This document shows, piece after piece, positions 34,972-46,218 of a stretch of DNA of 64,000 nucleotides. Each line of letters opens with the position of its first letter. The stretch's first letter is position 1. The stretch is from Gaeumannomyces sp. JS-464. Its lineage: Eukaryota > Ascomycota > Sordariomycetes > Magnaporthales > Magnaporthaceae. The position numbers and the translations under genes are program-made. The DNA lies in the NCBI GenBank assembly GCA_002197995.1, contig NGZR01000001.1:12109501-12173500 (forward strand). The letters run 5' to 3'. A model generated the notes under the pieces. That model saw only the letters and a list, made by a program, of their open reading frames with translations. It searched no databases and was not told the origin of the DNA.

Positions 34972-35970
34972 TCATCTGTCGTCCTCGGCGTCATCCTCGT
35001 CGTCACCCTCCGGACTCTCCGTCTCCACCTTGGTTCGCTTGTTAGCCGCGTTGGAGGAGGCGGTGGATTTTCGCTTCGTGCCCGCACCTGCCGTCTCCGT
35101 CTTTCCCGGTGCCGATTCGGTATCTGGCTTAGAGACTGCATCACCGCCCATCTCCTTCTTCTTCTCGATCTCGAGGACCTCATCGGCTGTCAGGAAACGC
35201 CCGCCTGGACCACGGGGCCGTCGCATGGCATGGTTGTGTCTGGACTCATGCAGGTAGGGCTTGCGGCCCTTTGACGTGAGTCGCAGGGCTTCTTCCAAGC
35301 GCTGCCTCGCCACCCTGCGCTTGAGAATGCGATGGAACTGCTTCGCGTTGACGTAGAGCGGCGACTCCTCGACAGCACCTGGCTGGATCTCGGGCGACTG
35401 CGGTGGAGGGTGCATCTGCTGCGCGGGCATCGGGGGCGGCGCGGCGCCGGGTCGAGCGCCTGCATGGTTCATCATGGCTTGCGCGTTTGGAACGCCTGGG
35501 CTGGTGACCTGGCTCAGGCGACGCTGCGGCAAGTTGTTCAGCTGCTGCGGCGACCGCGGACCAGGCCTGGCCTCCTTCTTGGCGTTCGCTCCAGCAATCC
35601 GCGGCGACGTTTGCTGCAGGCTAGGGTCCTGGGAAACGCCGTATGGATAGCCCGACCCTGACGCTGCAGCGGTGGCTGCCAGTGCGGCGGCTTGGATCTG
35701 GGGCATGGCATAGTGCATGCCCTGCTGGGGGACGCCGTACTGTGATTGATACATGCTGTGCCCTTGACTCGCGTTGGTCGACTGGGATTGTTGTTGCTGT
35801 TGCTGCTGCGGTTGCTGTTGCGGCTGCTGCGCGGCTTGCGAGGAGAGGATCGGGGAGGCCTGGTGCGCGTGCTGGAGGGACGGCGAGGTGATGCTGTTGG
35901 ACGTCGCCGAGGTCTGATATGCTGCGTGTGTGCTCTGTGTTGGTTGCTGGTATTGCGCGTACTCCATCAT
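34972..35970 (-). CDS. CCAAT-binding complex subunit HapB (NF-YA)
   Basis: The DNA-sequence-specific subunit of the CCAAT-binding complex. The start is set at the MMEYAQYQQ methionine (35970), giving 332 residues. The frame stays open to an ATG at 36183, but a likely acceptor (GGCGCAG at about 36000, minus strand) suggests that stretch is intronic or leader. The N-terminal half is Gln-rich ([14 protein letters not shown]), an activation-type region. The NF-YA core spans about 203-262: the HapC/E-association helix [16 protein letters not shown], the linker and the DNA-binding part [19 protein letters not shown]. The tail is rich in basic and then acidic residues ([18 protein letters not shown]) and includes NLS-like KRK. 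In Aspergillus this complex controls iron, redox and many other genes. No frame break. Confidence 0.95.
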   Translation of the reverse strand: MMEYAQYQQPTQSTHAAYQTSATSNSITSPSLQHAHQASPILSSQAAQQPQQQPQQQQQQQSQSTNASQGHSMYQSQYGVPQQGMHYAMPQIQAAALAATAAASGSGYPYGVSQDPSLQQTSPRIAGANAKKEARPGPRSPQQLNNLPQRRLSQVTSPGVPNAQAMMNHAGARPGAAPPPMPAQQMHPPPQSPEIQPGAVEESPLYVNAKQFHRILKRRVARQRLEEALRLTSKGRKPYLHESRHNHAMRRPRGPGGRFLTADEVLEIEKKKEMGGDAVSKPDTESAPGKTETAGAGTKRKSTASSNAANKRTKVETESPEGDDEDDAEDDR

Positions 35971-36361
35971 ACTGGAAACTGGCGACTGGGGTACTGCGCC
36001 GACAACAGCCGTGACCAGTAAAGCCGGCTGCTGGAGTATGGTCGAGGGTGGCTCGCGCAGCTGTGTGGCCCGTTCGCGTTGTGCGCCCGGGAAGCTTGTA
36101 TACCGTTTGTTGGCGCGAGATTGGTGGAGCCGAGAGCGCAGTTCGGCTGTGATGGCCGGTGGGAGGACAGGTGAAGCAGGCAAAAGCTGGGAGGGAGCTG
36201 GGGCCGTCTGGCTGCGGAGGACCGAACCTTGTGGGAGGGGCGAAGTCCGGACCTGATTTTGAAAGGATCAAGCCTCACAAAAGGTCCATGCCAAGTTGGG
36301 CATGCGCTGAGCAGGGCTGTCGTCACTTGGGTATCCGCGACGTCGGTTGGGATGTGCACAC

Positions 36362-36427
36362 CCAATCTGCTGGGTATGCGTGGATGCGCTGGCAGCTGTC
36401 TGGGTGGGCGAAGCGACCTTTGATTGG
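36362..36427. promoter_or_regulatory. paired CCAAT boxes upstream of hapB
   Basis: CCAAT at 36362-36366 (plus) and ATTGG at 36423-36427, about 60 bp apart and about 400-460 bp upstream of the hapB start. The encoded protein binds this very motif. In Aspergillus nidulans hapB is known to be autoregulated by the CCAAT complex, so self-regulation here is a reasonable inference. Confidence 0.4.
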
Positions 36428-37069
36428 CTGCGCTGTGGCATATGCGAGCTGATGTAGCCCTTTGTTTTTGAAGGGGAGGGGGCTGTGGCTAGGCTCTGGG
36501 CTGCAATGGGGCGAGCAGAAAACGGAGGGCGGCAGAGCCACGTGAAGAGCTAGCAGCTTGTGGCTAGGTAGGTAGGGAGGTACCTAGGCACCAAGGCAGG
36601 CAGGTAGCAGCGATGCCTGGTTGTCGCAGACAGGGACAGAGCGCCGGCCTGCGTGCGGGACGGCGCGAGAATTATTCAGTGGCCAGAGGAGCCAGTGGGC
36701 GATGGCTCAAGCAGCCAGTCAGTACTTGGGCTTTCGGGTTTTACGTTGCGAGATCTAATCCAACCAGGGTGGTCAGCTCCGAAAATGTTGCGAGATATAA
36801 GTGGTGAGCGAGGAGAGGGGGTGGGTGATCAGTGATGGGCAGAGCATTTGGCGCCTCGGACGGAACCCTGGCCACCATTTGATGCGCTGGCATGCATGAC
36901 GGGATATGCAGGCTCCAGACACTAGGGGGCCCCACATCGCCGACCAGCTCAGCAACCTCCCGCATTCGAAGTTGGAACCGCGCCTGCTTGGATCCTTGCC
37001 TGACACCCCGGTGGCCTCAGAGCGAGGAAACGCAGCAAGAAACCGCAGCGCATCGCCTCGGTGATATCG

Positions 37070-37096
37070 AAAAAAAAAAAAAAAAAAAAAAAAAAA
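37070..37096 (+). repeat. A(27) homopolymer
   Basis: Twenty-seven consecutive A bases in the hapB upstream region. I see no target-site duplication or element upstream that would mark a retroposon tail. Confidence 0.9.
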
Positions 37097-40000
37097 CAAA
37101 GAAACCATTGTGGGAAAATAAGCAAAGACAGAAGACACGGGACGCGAAGACGTAAAAACAACGGCGAGGGTGGGCAACCCAGACAGCCACAAGCTTCGAG
37201 CCTGCGGAGAGCTGTCAGGCCACCACAAATCCTGGCTGTAGCACCCGCCGGGAGCCTCGATTGACACTGCATGGCCAGAGAACCTGTTACGAGATGACGC
37301 ACACAAACAGGATGACGGGGAGAACCCGAGCGCGAGGGTCGGATCGTCCAACATCAACCCTTCTATCGTCGTGTGATGACGGCTGCTACTTGGCAGCCAC
37401 TCTCGCAGGCTCTAGACAACAGATGCCGAGGAGTCAAAGAAGCGACAGTACTGCGTGGGGATGTGATCTGGTAGATGGCCAGGAGGCCCAGGTACCGGCA
37501 CATCATGGAGGCAGAGTGCCAGCTCAATGGGCGGTGGAGGCAGGGGGAGCGTTGGCGCGGGAGGGTGAGGCAGTGGCAAGCCATGCTGGGGTGTGGTGGA
37601 TAGGACGCTGGGAAGGGCGTGTTGGGCAGGGATGTAAAGTAGGGGAGATGCGAGCGTACCGTGCTGTCAAGGCAGGCAGACGACAGCCCGAGACGGGCTT
37701 AGTGGTGGTGGCGGTGGGTGGGGATGTCTGGGGAACCAGCGGTGTAAACGGCTGTTCGGGGTCACCCACGGGTCAGAGATGCCGGGCAGAGACGCGGGTT
37801 TCATACAAACGAGTCCTTGACCTCGCGAGAACGGAGCGAGGCCACAATGAGCATCTGCCGGAGGGAGGATGATATAAGGAAAGCCGCATGCCAGCATCCG
37901 CAAGCCTGAGAAGGTTCGCTGGGTAAGCTCGGCAGCGAGTCGTTGCTTAATTTGGGCGGCCGAGAGGGGTGTGGATGCCTAAACATAGGGTGGGGGAGTG
38001 CGGCGGTGTGGATCTAGCCACAACGGTGTGGACGGATGGGGAGCGGCGCACTGGCAAATGCGGCTGCAGGCGAACAGGAAGGGAAGAGGGGGACAAACAA
38101 GGCAACTTTGGACATCGGCAGGACCGGAGGAGGCGTGTGCTTCTTTACTTACCAAGTTGGACGCTGGCGAGGGCGCCAAGCGGGCGGGACAGGCTGTTAG
38201 CAGGGCCTTCTCGCGACCGTATCTCGACACTGGGCCGAAGTTCTTTTTGAGCGATCCTGGCGGCGGCCAAGAGCCCTCTTTCGATCTGCCAGCTGGAATA
38301 TCGTCAGGCCCATGAAACTGAACGCGAAGCCAGGTAATTGCCCTCCGCAGGGAGGAACAATCACCTGACCAGGGTTATGGCCAATGATGAGGGTGAGGAT
38401 GAAGCTGGAGATGGTGATAGGCCTCCAGAATGGTGAGTCTTTCAACAGCTCGAGATGAAGCCGAAGCTGGGGGCCGGGTGCTGATTTGCCAGTAATTTTC
38501 CTACCTCGGCGCGCGCCCAGAAGCAAGCGCCTGCCTATGGTCGGCGGGTTGTGGGGGGCCCCAGGGGGTGCCCAAGCAGCAGCCGACGGGAAGGGAGGGG
38601 TTGTGGTGGTTCTCAGAGGCCCTCGAGCAGTTATGCGACAACGTACCTTTGGAAGAGCCAGCGCGATCGTGCGACGACGGCCACTGCCCAGCGTCGATTG
38701 CTTTTTTCCGAAGACAATGGCACGGGATACCTCCCAAGCTGGGCCGTGTCAGACACAAGATGCGAAACTTTGATCGGAGGTGCACACCAAACAAAATAAA
38801 CCTACAAGGGACTCCTGCGTATGCCCCTCTTCTTGGAAAAATTCCAGCGGGTGGCCAGCGAGGGGGGATTCCAAACGGTCAACGGGTGGCTTTTTTTGCA
38901 AAAGCTCTAGTCAGCAGCCAAGTGAGCAGCAGTCTGGCGCAAACCCGGTCGGGGGCCTGGAGCGCGGTGCAGGCGTGTGGCGCGACTTTCGGGAAGCTCT
39001 CGCTAGGCGCTCGCACGCGGGTTGTGGGGGTGCGGTGGCGGCTTTCTAGCACCCCCGTCGCGTCGAGGGTCGGGTGAGGGCTAGGTGGGTTAAAAATTGG
39101 CAAAAAAGAGACCAAAGCGCGGAGGCTAGGCGATACACGCGAAGGGGAAAGCGAGAAAAATAAAATAAACAAGCGTCAAACGTCACTGGGCGGAGCGGGA
39201 AAATGCGACGAGAGGATTTGCTCGAATGAAATAATTCGATCAAGTTGAGCGCGGATGTTGATTGATAGAATTTGGTCGAGGATGGAGACCAAGGCGCTTT
39301 GGGGGTTGATTGGTTGTGGGAGAAAGAAGACGAGGAGAGTCGAAAGATGATTTGAGGGCAGGCCACAGTCTTTTTACGCCAATGACTGGATGAATCAGCC
39401 GTACAAGTGGGGCCCCAGCAGGTTTTTCTGCTGTCGGCTAATCAGGTTCTGCTGCTCTGCTGTCGCAGCCTTACGCCGGTGGGTCTGGCCGCCCCGCTGG
39501 GGCATGGCGGTGCGCCTCTGGCTGGATACGCTGCATGGGGCTGGCATGGATTGGCGGATGGGAGCTGGCGGCCAAAAGTCGGCAAAGGCCCGTCCTTGGC
39601 TCCTACTCGAGTGATCGACTGCGCGGGGGGCTGGGGCCCTCGCTGATAATGATGATGTGGAAGATGGAAGCTCCCGGCCGAGGAGCGAACGACAGTGCGC
39701 AAGCGCTGCTTCCTCCGCATCAATCGACCTTGAGCTTGGCTACACTACGACACAAGGTTCCTCGAGCGAGTATCACGAGGTGGGCTGTGCGGCTGCCGAG
39801 AGAGGCGGGCGCCCGCATCATGCGCAGCGCCCGGCTGCGCGAGCCCTCGGGGCCCAAATCGCGTCACGGCAAACGGGATCGCGAGGTGGAGACGCGACAG
39901 ACCGCCCAGGCAAGGATGCCGGCACCTGAAAGAAAGAAAAACAGGTGGGCATCCGAGGAAGCAGAAAGAACAGGCAACCCATGGGAGGAAGGGCCAGATG

Positions 40001-41235
40001 AAACAAAATCTCTCCGGCTACCTCCTCCCCATATCCGTTAAATTTAGGTGGGTTCTGTGGCATGGCGTCACACGAAATCTCCCAGGCCCGGCGCTTGCAC
40101 CGTCGGGTGTTCAAGCAGGCTCCAAGCCGCCGAGGAACGTCAGCAGTGTCCGCAATAGGGTAAATGTCCGAATTCGAGCGTGCAACTCGAGCCATGGTAC
40201 GACCAGGACGTTGTGGCGGCCCGTCATCCATCATGAACCCCCAGGCTTAGAAGCGGCCGCCTTTCACGCCCAACACCGCCTCGAGGGTTTGCGTCAGTTA
40301 CTCCAACCTACGCGCGAGCCCCTGTCTGCAGCACGCAGGACTGACAGCAGCAATGCGCGTGCATCCAAATGTCGGTGAGAATCTGCCTGCGCGGGTTTTT
40401 AGCATAGCATTATTTCGATTCTAATTCCAGCCTGCCTGCTTGCCTGCATGCACGCTTGCTGCCTCCTTTCAGTTTGTCACCACGCTTAGCTGGGATTATG
40501 GCCGAGCAAAAGGTGTGCAAAATGAACGGGCCTCTGGGCGTCGCTTCGGGCATTCTTGCCGCCGCCCAGGTCTGGCAGCACATGAATGGCCGAAAATTGC
40601 ATGTTTTCAATTTATTTGAGTGGCTGGGATTTTTCCATTCCCTGGCCTGCCATTGGCCCGTTTCCGGAAAATCCTGAAAGCAGGCAGGTTCCACTCGCCG
40701 AATAGCAGCCCACCTGCCGTACTCGTGACTCACTGGTGCACCCTTGTTTCCTCGCATGCCGTCCGAAGGTGGTAAGTTCACGGGGGCGAATGAGGAGCTT
40801 TTGGAACCACTCTCTGGGATACAGGCGAATTAGCACCGTCATCCGACGGGCATTCCTGACAGCAACCTTGGAGATAGGTACCTATTCATGTGCATCGAGA
40901 ATCGACAGCTTAGATAGAGTAAAAAAAACATTATTTGTGATATAATTAAAGTCCGTATAAAACATCAGCAAAGAAACGGCAAGCACTCGCCGGCTCACGT
41001 GACACATTTAACGCTTGTTCCCACAAGGATTTGTACCCATTTTAAGCCACGAATGGCATAGGGTAATTAGAGTAATTGAACATTGCTGTCAGCCCGGGAT
41101 GGGTTGTTAGTTTATGCCAAACAGCTAGCCGCTACAGAAATGCATTGCGTAACCGTCTTTAGAGATTTTAAACATATACCAACTACAAGCAGACAGTAAT
41201 GGAAGCAGAGAAAAAAAAACCGAAGTGAAAGGGGG

Positions 41236-41340
41236 AGAGGACAAATAAAGAGATAAGCAAACAGGCAGATAGGAAGAGAGGCAGACAGGCAGACACGCGG
41301 ACAGGTAGGAAGACAGGTGGGCAGACAGGCAGACAGATTG
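41236..41340 (+). repeat. degenerate GACAGGCA-type minisatellite
   Basis: Irregular tandem units built on GACAGGCA / GACAGGTA / GGCAGATA, roughly 8-12 bp each, over about 100 bp. The units are too variable to be a fresh expansion. Confidence 0.6.
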
Positions 41341-41457
41341 TAACAAGGGTGCGATGGTCGCCTCCGTGTGACACAGGTGATACACAAGTAGACAGATATG
41401 TATATGAATATGGATAACCTAGTGAACGGACAAACAAGTACATGGCTATATATATAC

Positions 41458-41474
41458 AGAGAGAGAGAGAGAGA
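41458..41474 (+). repeat. (AG)8 microsatellite
   Basis: A dinucleotide run directly after TATATATAC in the AT-rich island. Confidence 0.8.
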
Positions 41475-44400
41475 TGGGTGCGGATGTGGGTGAGTCCTCG
41501 GACGCCGTTTCTTCGGTTTGAAAATAAGCCATCCAGCTTGCAGCCCATCTTAATCACCGTTTTAATGTTCAGCTAGCAGATATAACAATAGGTAAAAGCA
41601 AGCAATTAAACAACGAATATCAGGGTTTCTGGTGGATTAAGAGATTAAGAGGATGATAACAATTACGAGTCTCTTAGTACCTTTTTTACAATTTTTTTTA
41701 CGTTGCTTTACATGAGCCTACAGGCTGAGTGGGAGGAACTGAGAAGCTGAGACGAGAGGCATTTAAGCCTTTACAGAGGCTTATGCGTTGTCCATCAATT
41801 GAACCAGGCCATTGAGCTATGTGCCGGTATCTCTCTCAACGCTAATGATACATAGCATGCGCAGCTCACAACTAATGGCATCATTAATACCGAAGGTATG
41901 GCGAAACGATTGCAAAAGAGCTCACGATGAGCTGAAAACGGAACGCCTAAAGCCTGGTTAAGCTGGTAACAGTGGCGGTGATGGCGAGAAACCGAGCCGC
42001 ATGGGGTGAAAGATAAAGTTGAATACCATCTCATACCAAGTTGCAACGCACATGAAGGCGTGAAGGCTGGAGTGAGTCAAGTTGAGTAGCAGCTGATGGC
42101 ATCGAGCAGGGGATCGGGAATGAACACTCGAGGAGAAAGACAACTCGGTTTAAAATTACTGATCGTCGAGCTTTGCTTGGGACATACACCGTGGAGGACT
42201 CGGGCGTTCCGCCGGAGATTGTTGGTCTTGATACCGGTATTAAAAAGGAACGACCGTTCGGACTAGACAAGGCAGGAGTCATATTCCAGCGCTTTGGACT
42301 GCTGGCTAAACGCCGTCTAGGCTGGACCGTGAAAGAGTCTGATCCAACGACGCACAACCATAAGACCAAGCCACTAGGCTGCCTTGCCCGGGCGACTACA
42401 TAAGCGGCCAGCATGGCATGGACCTGGCTCCGGGGCTGCCTTTGTACCCCGAACCATTAGACGCCATAGACCAGCGAGAGCGCGGTCTTCCCTCCAGGGA
42501 GCCCGACGAACATACGCCCTCGCGGCTACTTGTGGCTTTCACCGGTCGGCTTCCAGGGGCGAGAGAGGGCGAGCGATGAAAAATGAAGAATATCCGCCCC
42601 GAAGCGGCGGTGTGGACGCTGGAGCAAGCGGCTATGCCCCTAGTGCACCGTGGTAGAGATCGCAGCGCCCGAAGCGCTCGCGCGGGGCGGGGCGATAGGA
42701 TCCTTCGCGCGGGGATTGATTGGAAGCCGGCGTCCGCCAGACGGGACAAGCGGGAGCAGTCAAAAATGGCCAATCGTCCATGGCGCCTGCGAAGAGGCAT
42801 TGCAGCACCCTGGACCCGCGCGCGTCTGGAGGGCTGGCGAGACCCGGGAGGGACGCAGGCCTCGGGCCTTCAGGACGCCCCATGACGACCCGCGCGGGTG
42901 CAGCATGGCGGCGATAGGCATGCGGGCAACGGCGCCGACACCTTTGTGTCTCTTCCTGGCGGCTCCCGACTCCTTAGGCGGCGGCTACGACAGGCCTGGC
43001 AGGCGCGGCCGCCACGAGGGGCTGCGTGGGGACGGGACTGGGCGGCCGATGGACTAGCCGCCGGTAGCAGAGAGCCGTCTCGAAGCAGATTCAGTGTGAG
43101 CGGGAGCAGACGTCCGTATATGTTGGCTGGTGTTCCCCCTCATTTCCGACGTGGTCAGTCCCAAGAGTTCCAGACACGATCGGTATCCCGACTGATTGAG
43201 CCAGACAGCCGAGCTCTGGCTTCCTTTTGTCTTCTCTTCTTTGCCCATTTTCCCCTTTTACTTTCGACCTCCATATCCCACTTTGACTGTTTTCATTGCT
43301 CGAGTCAGCGCCTTTGCTTTTAGCCGTATCACACCATAAAAGACACTTGCCACCGGATTAGCAGAGCTGAGGGAATTGGTCAACGTCAATCAATATTACC
43401 CCTCTTCTCCGCACGCCACCAGCACCACCCAAGGCTGGTAGCGAAAGGACTGTGTCGGGCCGCTGCTGTTATTTTTATTATCATCATCATCCCTCGGACG
43501 CCGTCACGAGAACCAAACGAGGTACGAAGATCGATATCACGGGCGGGCAGCCAGGTGTGGCAACGACACCTGAGGTTGGAGGTGGTCGTGGCTGCAGGCC
43601 AATCACGGGGCCGTGGGCTAAGAATAGGGCCCTTGATCAGCGCTAACGAAGGCCTGCCGGACAGCCAACCAGCGTCGAGCCTCCCCGCCTGGAGTGGGCC
43701 CCCGACACTGATCAACTTTTATTTCCCCCTTCTTCTCGTTCGCGAAGCCTTTGCAATTGGGCAGTGGAGCGTCAAGGTTGGTGCTGCGATCCCAATGTGT
43801 CTGCAGGCTAGCCAAGCTGGCCTTAGCACGACCGCCCTACCCAGCCCCCTCCCTGGGCAGGCCTAATGGACGCGCGATGTCTGACCTCTGGGGGGCACAG
43901 ACACAGACTGGGAGGATTTGATCACGTCGCGCGGCGTGCCTGCTGGCGAATCACAGACAGGGCTCCCGGCACTTGCTTCCACGACGTCGCTGGCTCCCGG
44001 CGCGTCGGCCAATCCTTGGGCACAAGGCGTCGTGCAGCGTGCAGCTTGACGCCGGGCATTTTCACTCGGCCCCTCCCTGGACCGGGTAGGTCAGTCTTTC
44101 TTTGCGCTCCCATCCCATCGCCCTCGCGCCCAGGCATTCCATCCCATCCCTCGACCCGACCCGCTAGAGTCTGTCCTGGGGAGACGAAAGGTGGACGCCT
44201 GCCAACGGAGCCAGCGACTCCAGCCAGGGACGAGACCCGACTGGACAGCGCCTGGAGCTCCGGCCCCAAGTGTGTGCTGGGAGGAGTCGCTCCAGGCGGC
44301 ACGGGCTGGTACATCTGATGTACACGGCTGTCTGTCTCCACTCTGCACAGCCTATCCACCTGCGAGAGTGGGCTGGCATGCTGGTCAGCCCGGTGGCAGC

Positions 44401-45348
44401 CAGGCCAGCCAGTCAACCGGCCGGCGCGGCGCTCGCGGCGACTCCAATGCAGGGCTAAAGCACATCTCAGCACATCTTGGGGGAGGAGCGCACGAACACA
44501 GGCACGCCAAAACCGGGGGCGGCTGTCGACTGCCCTCGCTTCCTCCTCGACTTGCTTTGCTTGCTGGACCCTGCTCTGGCGCTGGCCGTCTGGAGCGCTC
44601 CACCAGCCAATCATCCCCGTCGCCGCCCGCTGACAGGCGCCAAAGAGACACAAAAGAGGGATAATTAACATGGAGTGAGAAGCCAGCTAGGTACCAAGCA
44701 CAGCAGAGGAGACACGGGCCAGACCCCTACCTAGCGATCCCGCCGAAGCGCCAGGCGCCCATCAGCCAACCAGCGCGCCCGGTGGCACGCAGCAATCCCA
44801 CCCCCCACCTCTGCTCGCGCTTCCTCCCTTTTAGCATCATTGACCCTGTCAGCGCGCTCTCCCACTCTCGCTCCCCTGCCCTGCCACCCCCGACGACCCA
44901 TCGATTCGGATCACATTACGACCCATCTTGCCCGCCCAGGCGCGCGGGGATCCGGGAGGTACAGCAACAGACACAGGTACCCACTGGCGCTCCGTCCTGC
45001 CTCCACCCCTGGCTCGTGGTACTTGGCTACCTTGTCGAGGCACCTTGTCTCCCTAGGTACCTTGCCCTCTGCCTGCCTCACCTCTGGACCAAGCCCGCTG
45101 CTTGCTTTACCGCCGGGCGAACCGCACGCGGTTCTGACACACCCGCCAGCAGCTTTCTAATATAACCAACCGCCTGCCCTCCCGCCTCTCTGCTCCATCC
45201 TTCCCCCACAACTGCCGACTCTTCCTGCTTCCCCTTCCCCCCACGGGCAAGTCGACTTGACAGTTCCATCCTGTCGAAGGTTGCTCTCCAAGTCATTTGC
45301 TTGACTGGACTTGATAGCCTTGATCGCCGGCATCTCCTCTTCGCCATA

Positions 45349-46218
45349 ATGCCTTCGATCACCAAGCCCAAGCTTCCGGCGCTCACCACGCCAGTCACGG
45401 CGTCCTTCCCTGCCGACGCCCTGGCCTCGGCTGTCTCTCTTAAGACGCCGCTCTCGGGTGTGCTGCGTGACCCGCTTACTTTGGCTGGCCTGCCGTCCGC
45501 CGGTCTCCCGTCGGCCGGCATGGCCTCCCCATTCAGCGCCGTCGCCATGGTTAAGACGGAGGAGGCATTGGCCAAGACGCCCATTACCCCGCCTAGCGCA
45601 TACCTCGACTTCCTGAAGCTTGCCAGCCCCGTCCTGGCCAGCCCGCTGCCGACTGCCGGATGTGCAAAGTCCAAGCTGAGCAGGACCTCGACATCTGCGT
45701 CCAACGACAGCACAAAGTCGTCTTCGTCGGATGAGGCGGCCGAGGACAGGGCCGACGGCGAGCTGGCCGACAGCGCACCATCGACGGCAACAAGCGACGC
45801 TAGCGAGTGCTCATGCGACTGCGACCACATCCACAAGTCCCCGACAGCCAAGGCTCCCAACGCTCCCGCATCACCCTTTGCCAACCACCCGCTATCCGCC
45901 CCCGCCACGGGCGCAACCACGTTTGCGAGCATGAGGATCCCGCCCTCGCCCGCCACAGGGAACGTGGACTCGCCCGTCCAGTCGCCCTTCAGCGCCCGTT
46001 CTGTGCGCTCTCCGTTCGACTGGGAGGCTGCGTTGAAGGCCCGGAGGTATAACGAGGCCAACAAGGTCAGCAGCAACGGTCACCTCCAAGGCTGTAGCAA
46101 GGCCGCGGCAACATCTCGAACCAGCGTTAGGCACATCCGCGAAGTGGTCACGAGAACAGTCACCTACACCCCGCGCATGGACCCTGCACCCAAAGGAAAG
46201 AGGAGGAAAGTCCAGTGA
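45349..46218 (+). CDS. unrecognised Ser/Pro/Ala-rich protein with C-terminal NLS
   Basis: A single-exon open frame of 289 residues starting MPSITKPKLPALTTP. I do not recognise the family. Visible features are: proline-directed phospho-type motifs (KTPITPPSAYLDFLKLASP, SPVQSPFSARSVRSPF), a Ser/Asp-rich acidic patch (SNDSTKSSSSDEAAED), a short Cys cluster (ECSCDCDH), the block FDWEAALKARRYNEANK and the end VVTRTVTYTPRMDPAPKGKRRKVQ-like tail. The tail contains KGKRRK, a basic nuclear-localisation motif. Several of these blocks look like islands of conservation in a disordered protein, so a nuclear regulatory protein is possible. The gene lies at the far end of the 9.4-kb gene-poor region with several CCAAT boxes upstream. 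Function unknown. Confidence 0.7.
   Translation: MPSITKPKLPALTTPVTASFPADALASAVSLKTPLSGVLRDPLTLAGLPSAGLPSAGMASPFSAVAMVKTEEALAKTPITPPSAYLDFLKLASPVLASPLPTAGCAKSKLSRTSTSASNDSTKSSSSDEAAEDRADGELADSAPSTATSDASECSCDCDHIHKSPTAKAPNAPASPFANHPLSAPATGATTFASMRIPPSPATGNVDSPVQSPFSARSVRSPFDWEAALKARRYNEANKVSSNGHLQGCSKAAATSRTSVRHIREVVTRTVTYTPRMDPAPKGKRRKVQ

Larger units (their letters stand above)
40880..42180. other. AT-rich island
   Basis: A stretch clearly richer in A/T than its surroundings, e.g. TTATTTGTGATATAATTAAA near 40932 and several TTTTTTA runs near 41680-41705. It includes the minisatellite and (AG)n run listed separately. On the minus strand at about 41790-41825 a TAGCTCAATGG is followed closely by GGTTCAATTGA, similar to the A and B boxes of a tRNA or SINE promoter but too close together for a tRNA. 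It may be a decayed mobile element; no coding remains are recognisable. Confidence 0.35.
35971..45348. other. 9.4-kb gene-poor region upstream of hapB and the 45-kb gene
   Basis: No recognisable gene across 9.4 kb, in a window that otherwise has a gene about every 2.5 kb. Open frames here give low-complexity translations on both strands with no family signature. It contains two CCAAT sites near hapB, many TAGGTACCTA-type motifs, an A(27) run at 37070, an AT-rich island at about 40880-42180, a GACAGGCA minisatellite and an (AG)n run. CCAAT also occurs at 43599, 43792, 44009 and 44607, upstream of the 45-kb gene. Long 5' leaders, a non-coding RNA or a decayed mobile element are all possible. 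Confidence 0.45.

Noticed and set aside
41236..41340. a CRISPR-like repeat array
   Set aside because: The units are short, irregular and directly adjacent without unique spacers. This is a degenerate minisatellite in a eukaryotic genome.
41790..41830. a tRNA gene on the minus strand
   Set aside because: A- and B-box-like strings are present, but only a few bases separate them, leaving no room for an anticodon arm, and the acceptor stem does not pair.
42173..42403. 76-residue frame (VEDSGVPPEIVGLDTGIKK) next to the AT-rich island
   Set aside because: It looks more protein-like than most nearby frames, but I can link it to no family and it has no splice or start support.
37261..44671. several 100-250 residue frames in the gene-poor interval
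   Set aside because: Overlapping frames on both strands give Arg/Gly/Pro/Ser-rich translations with no motif and no consistent intron-exon structure.
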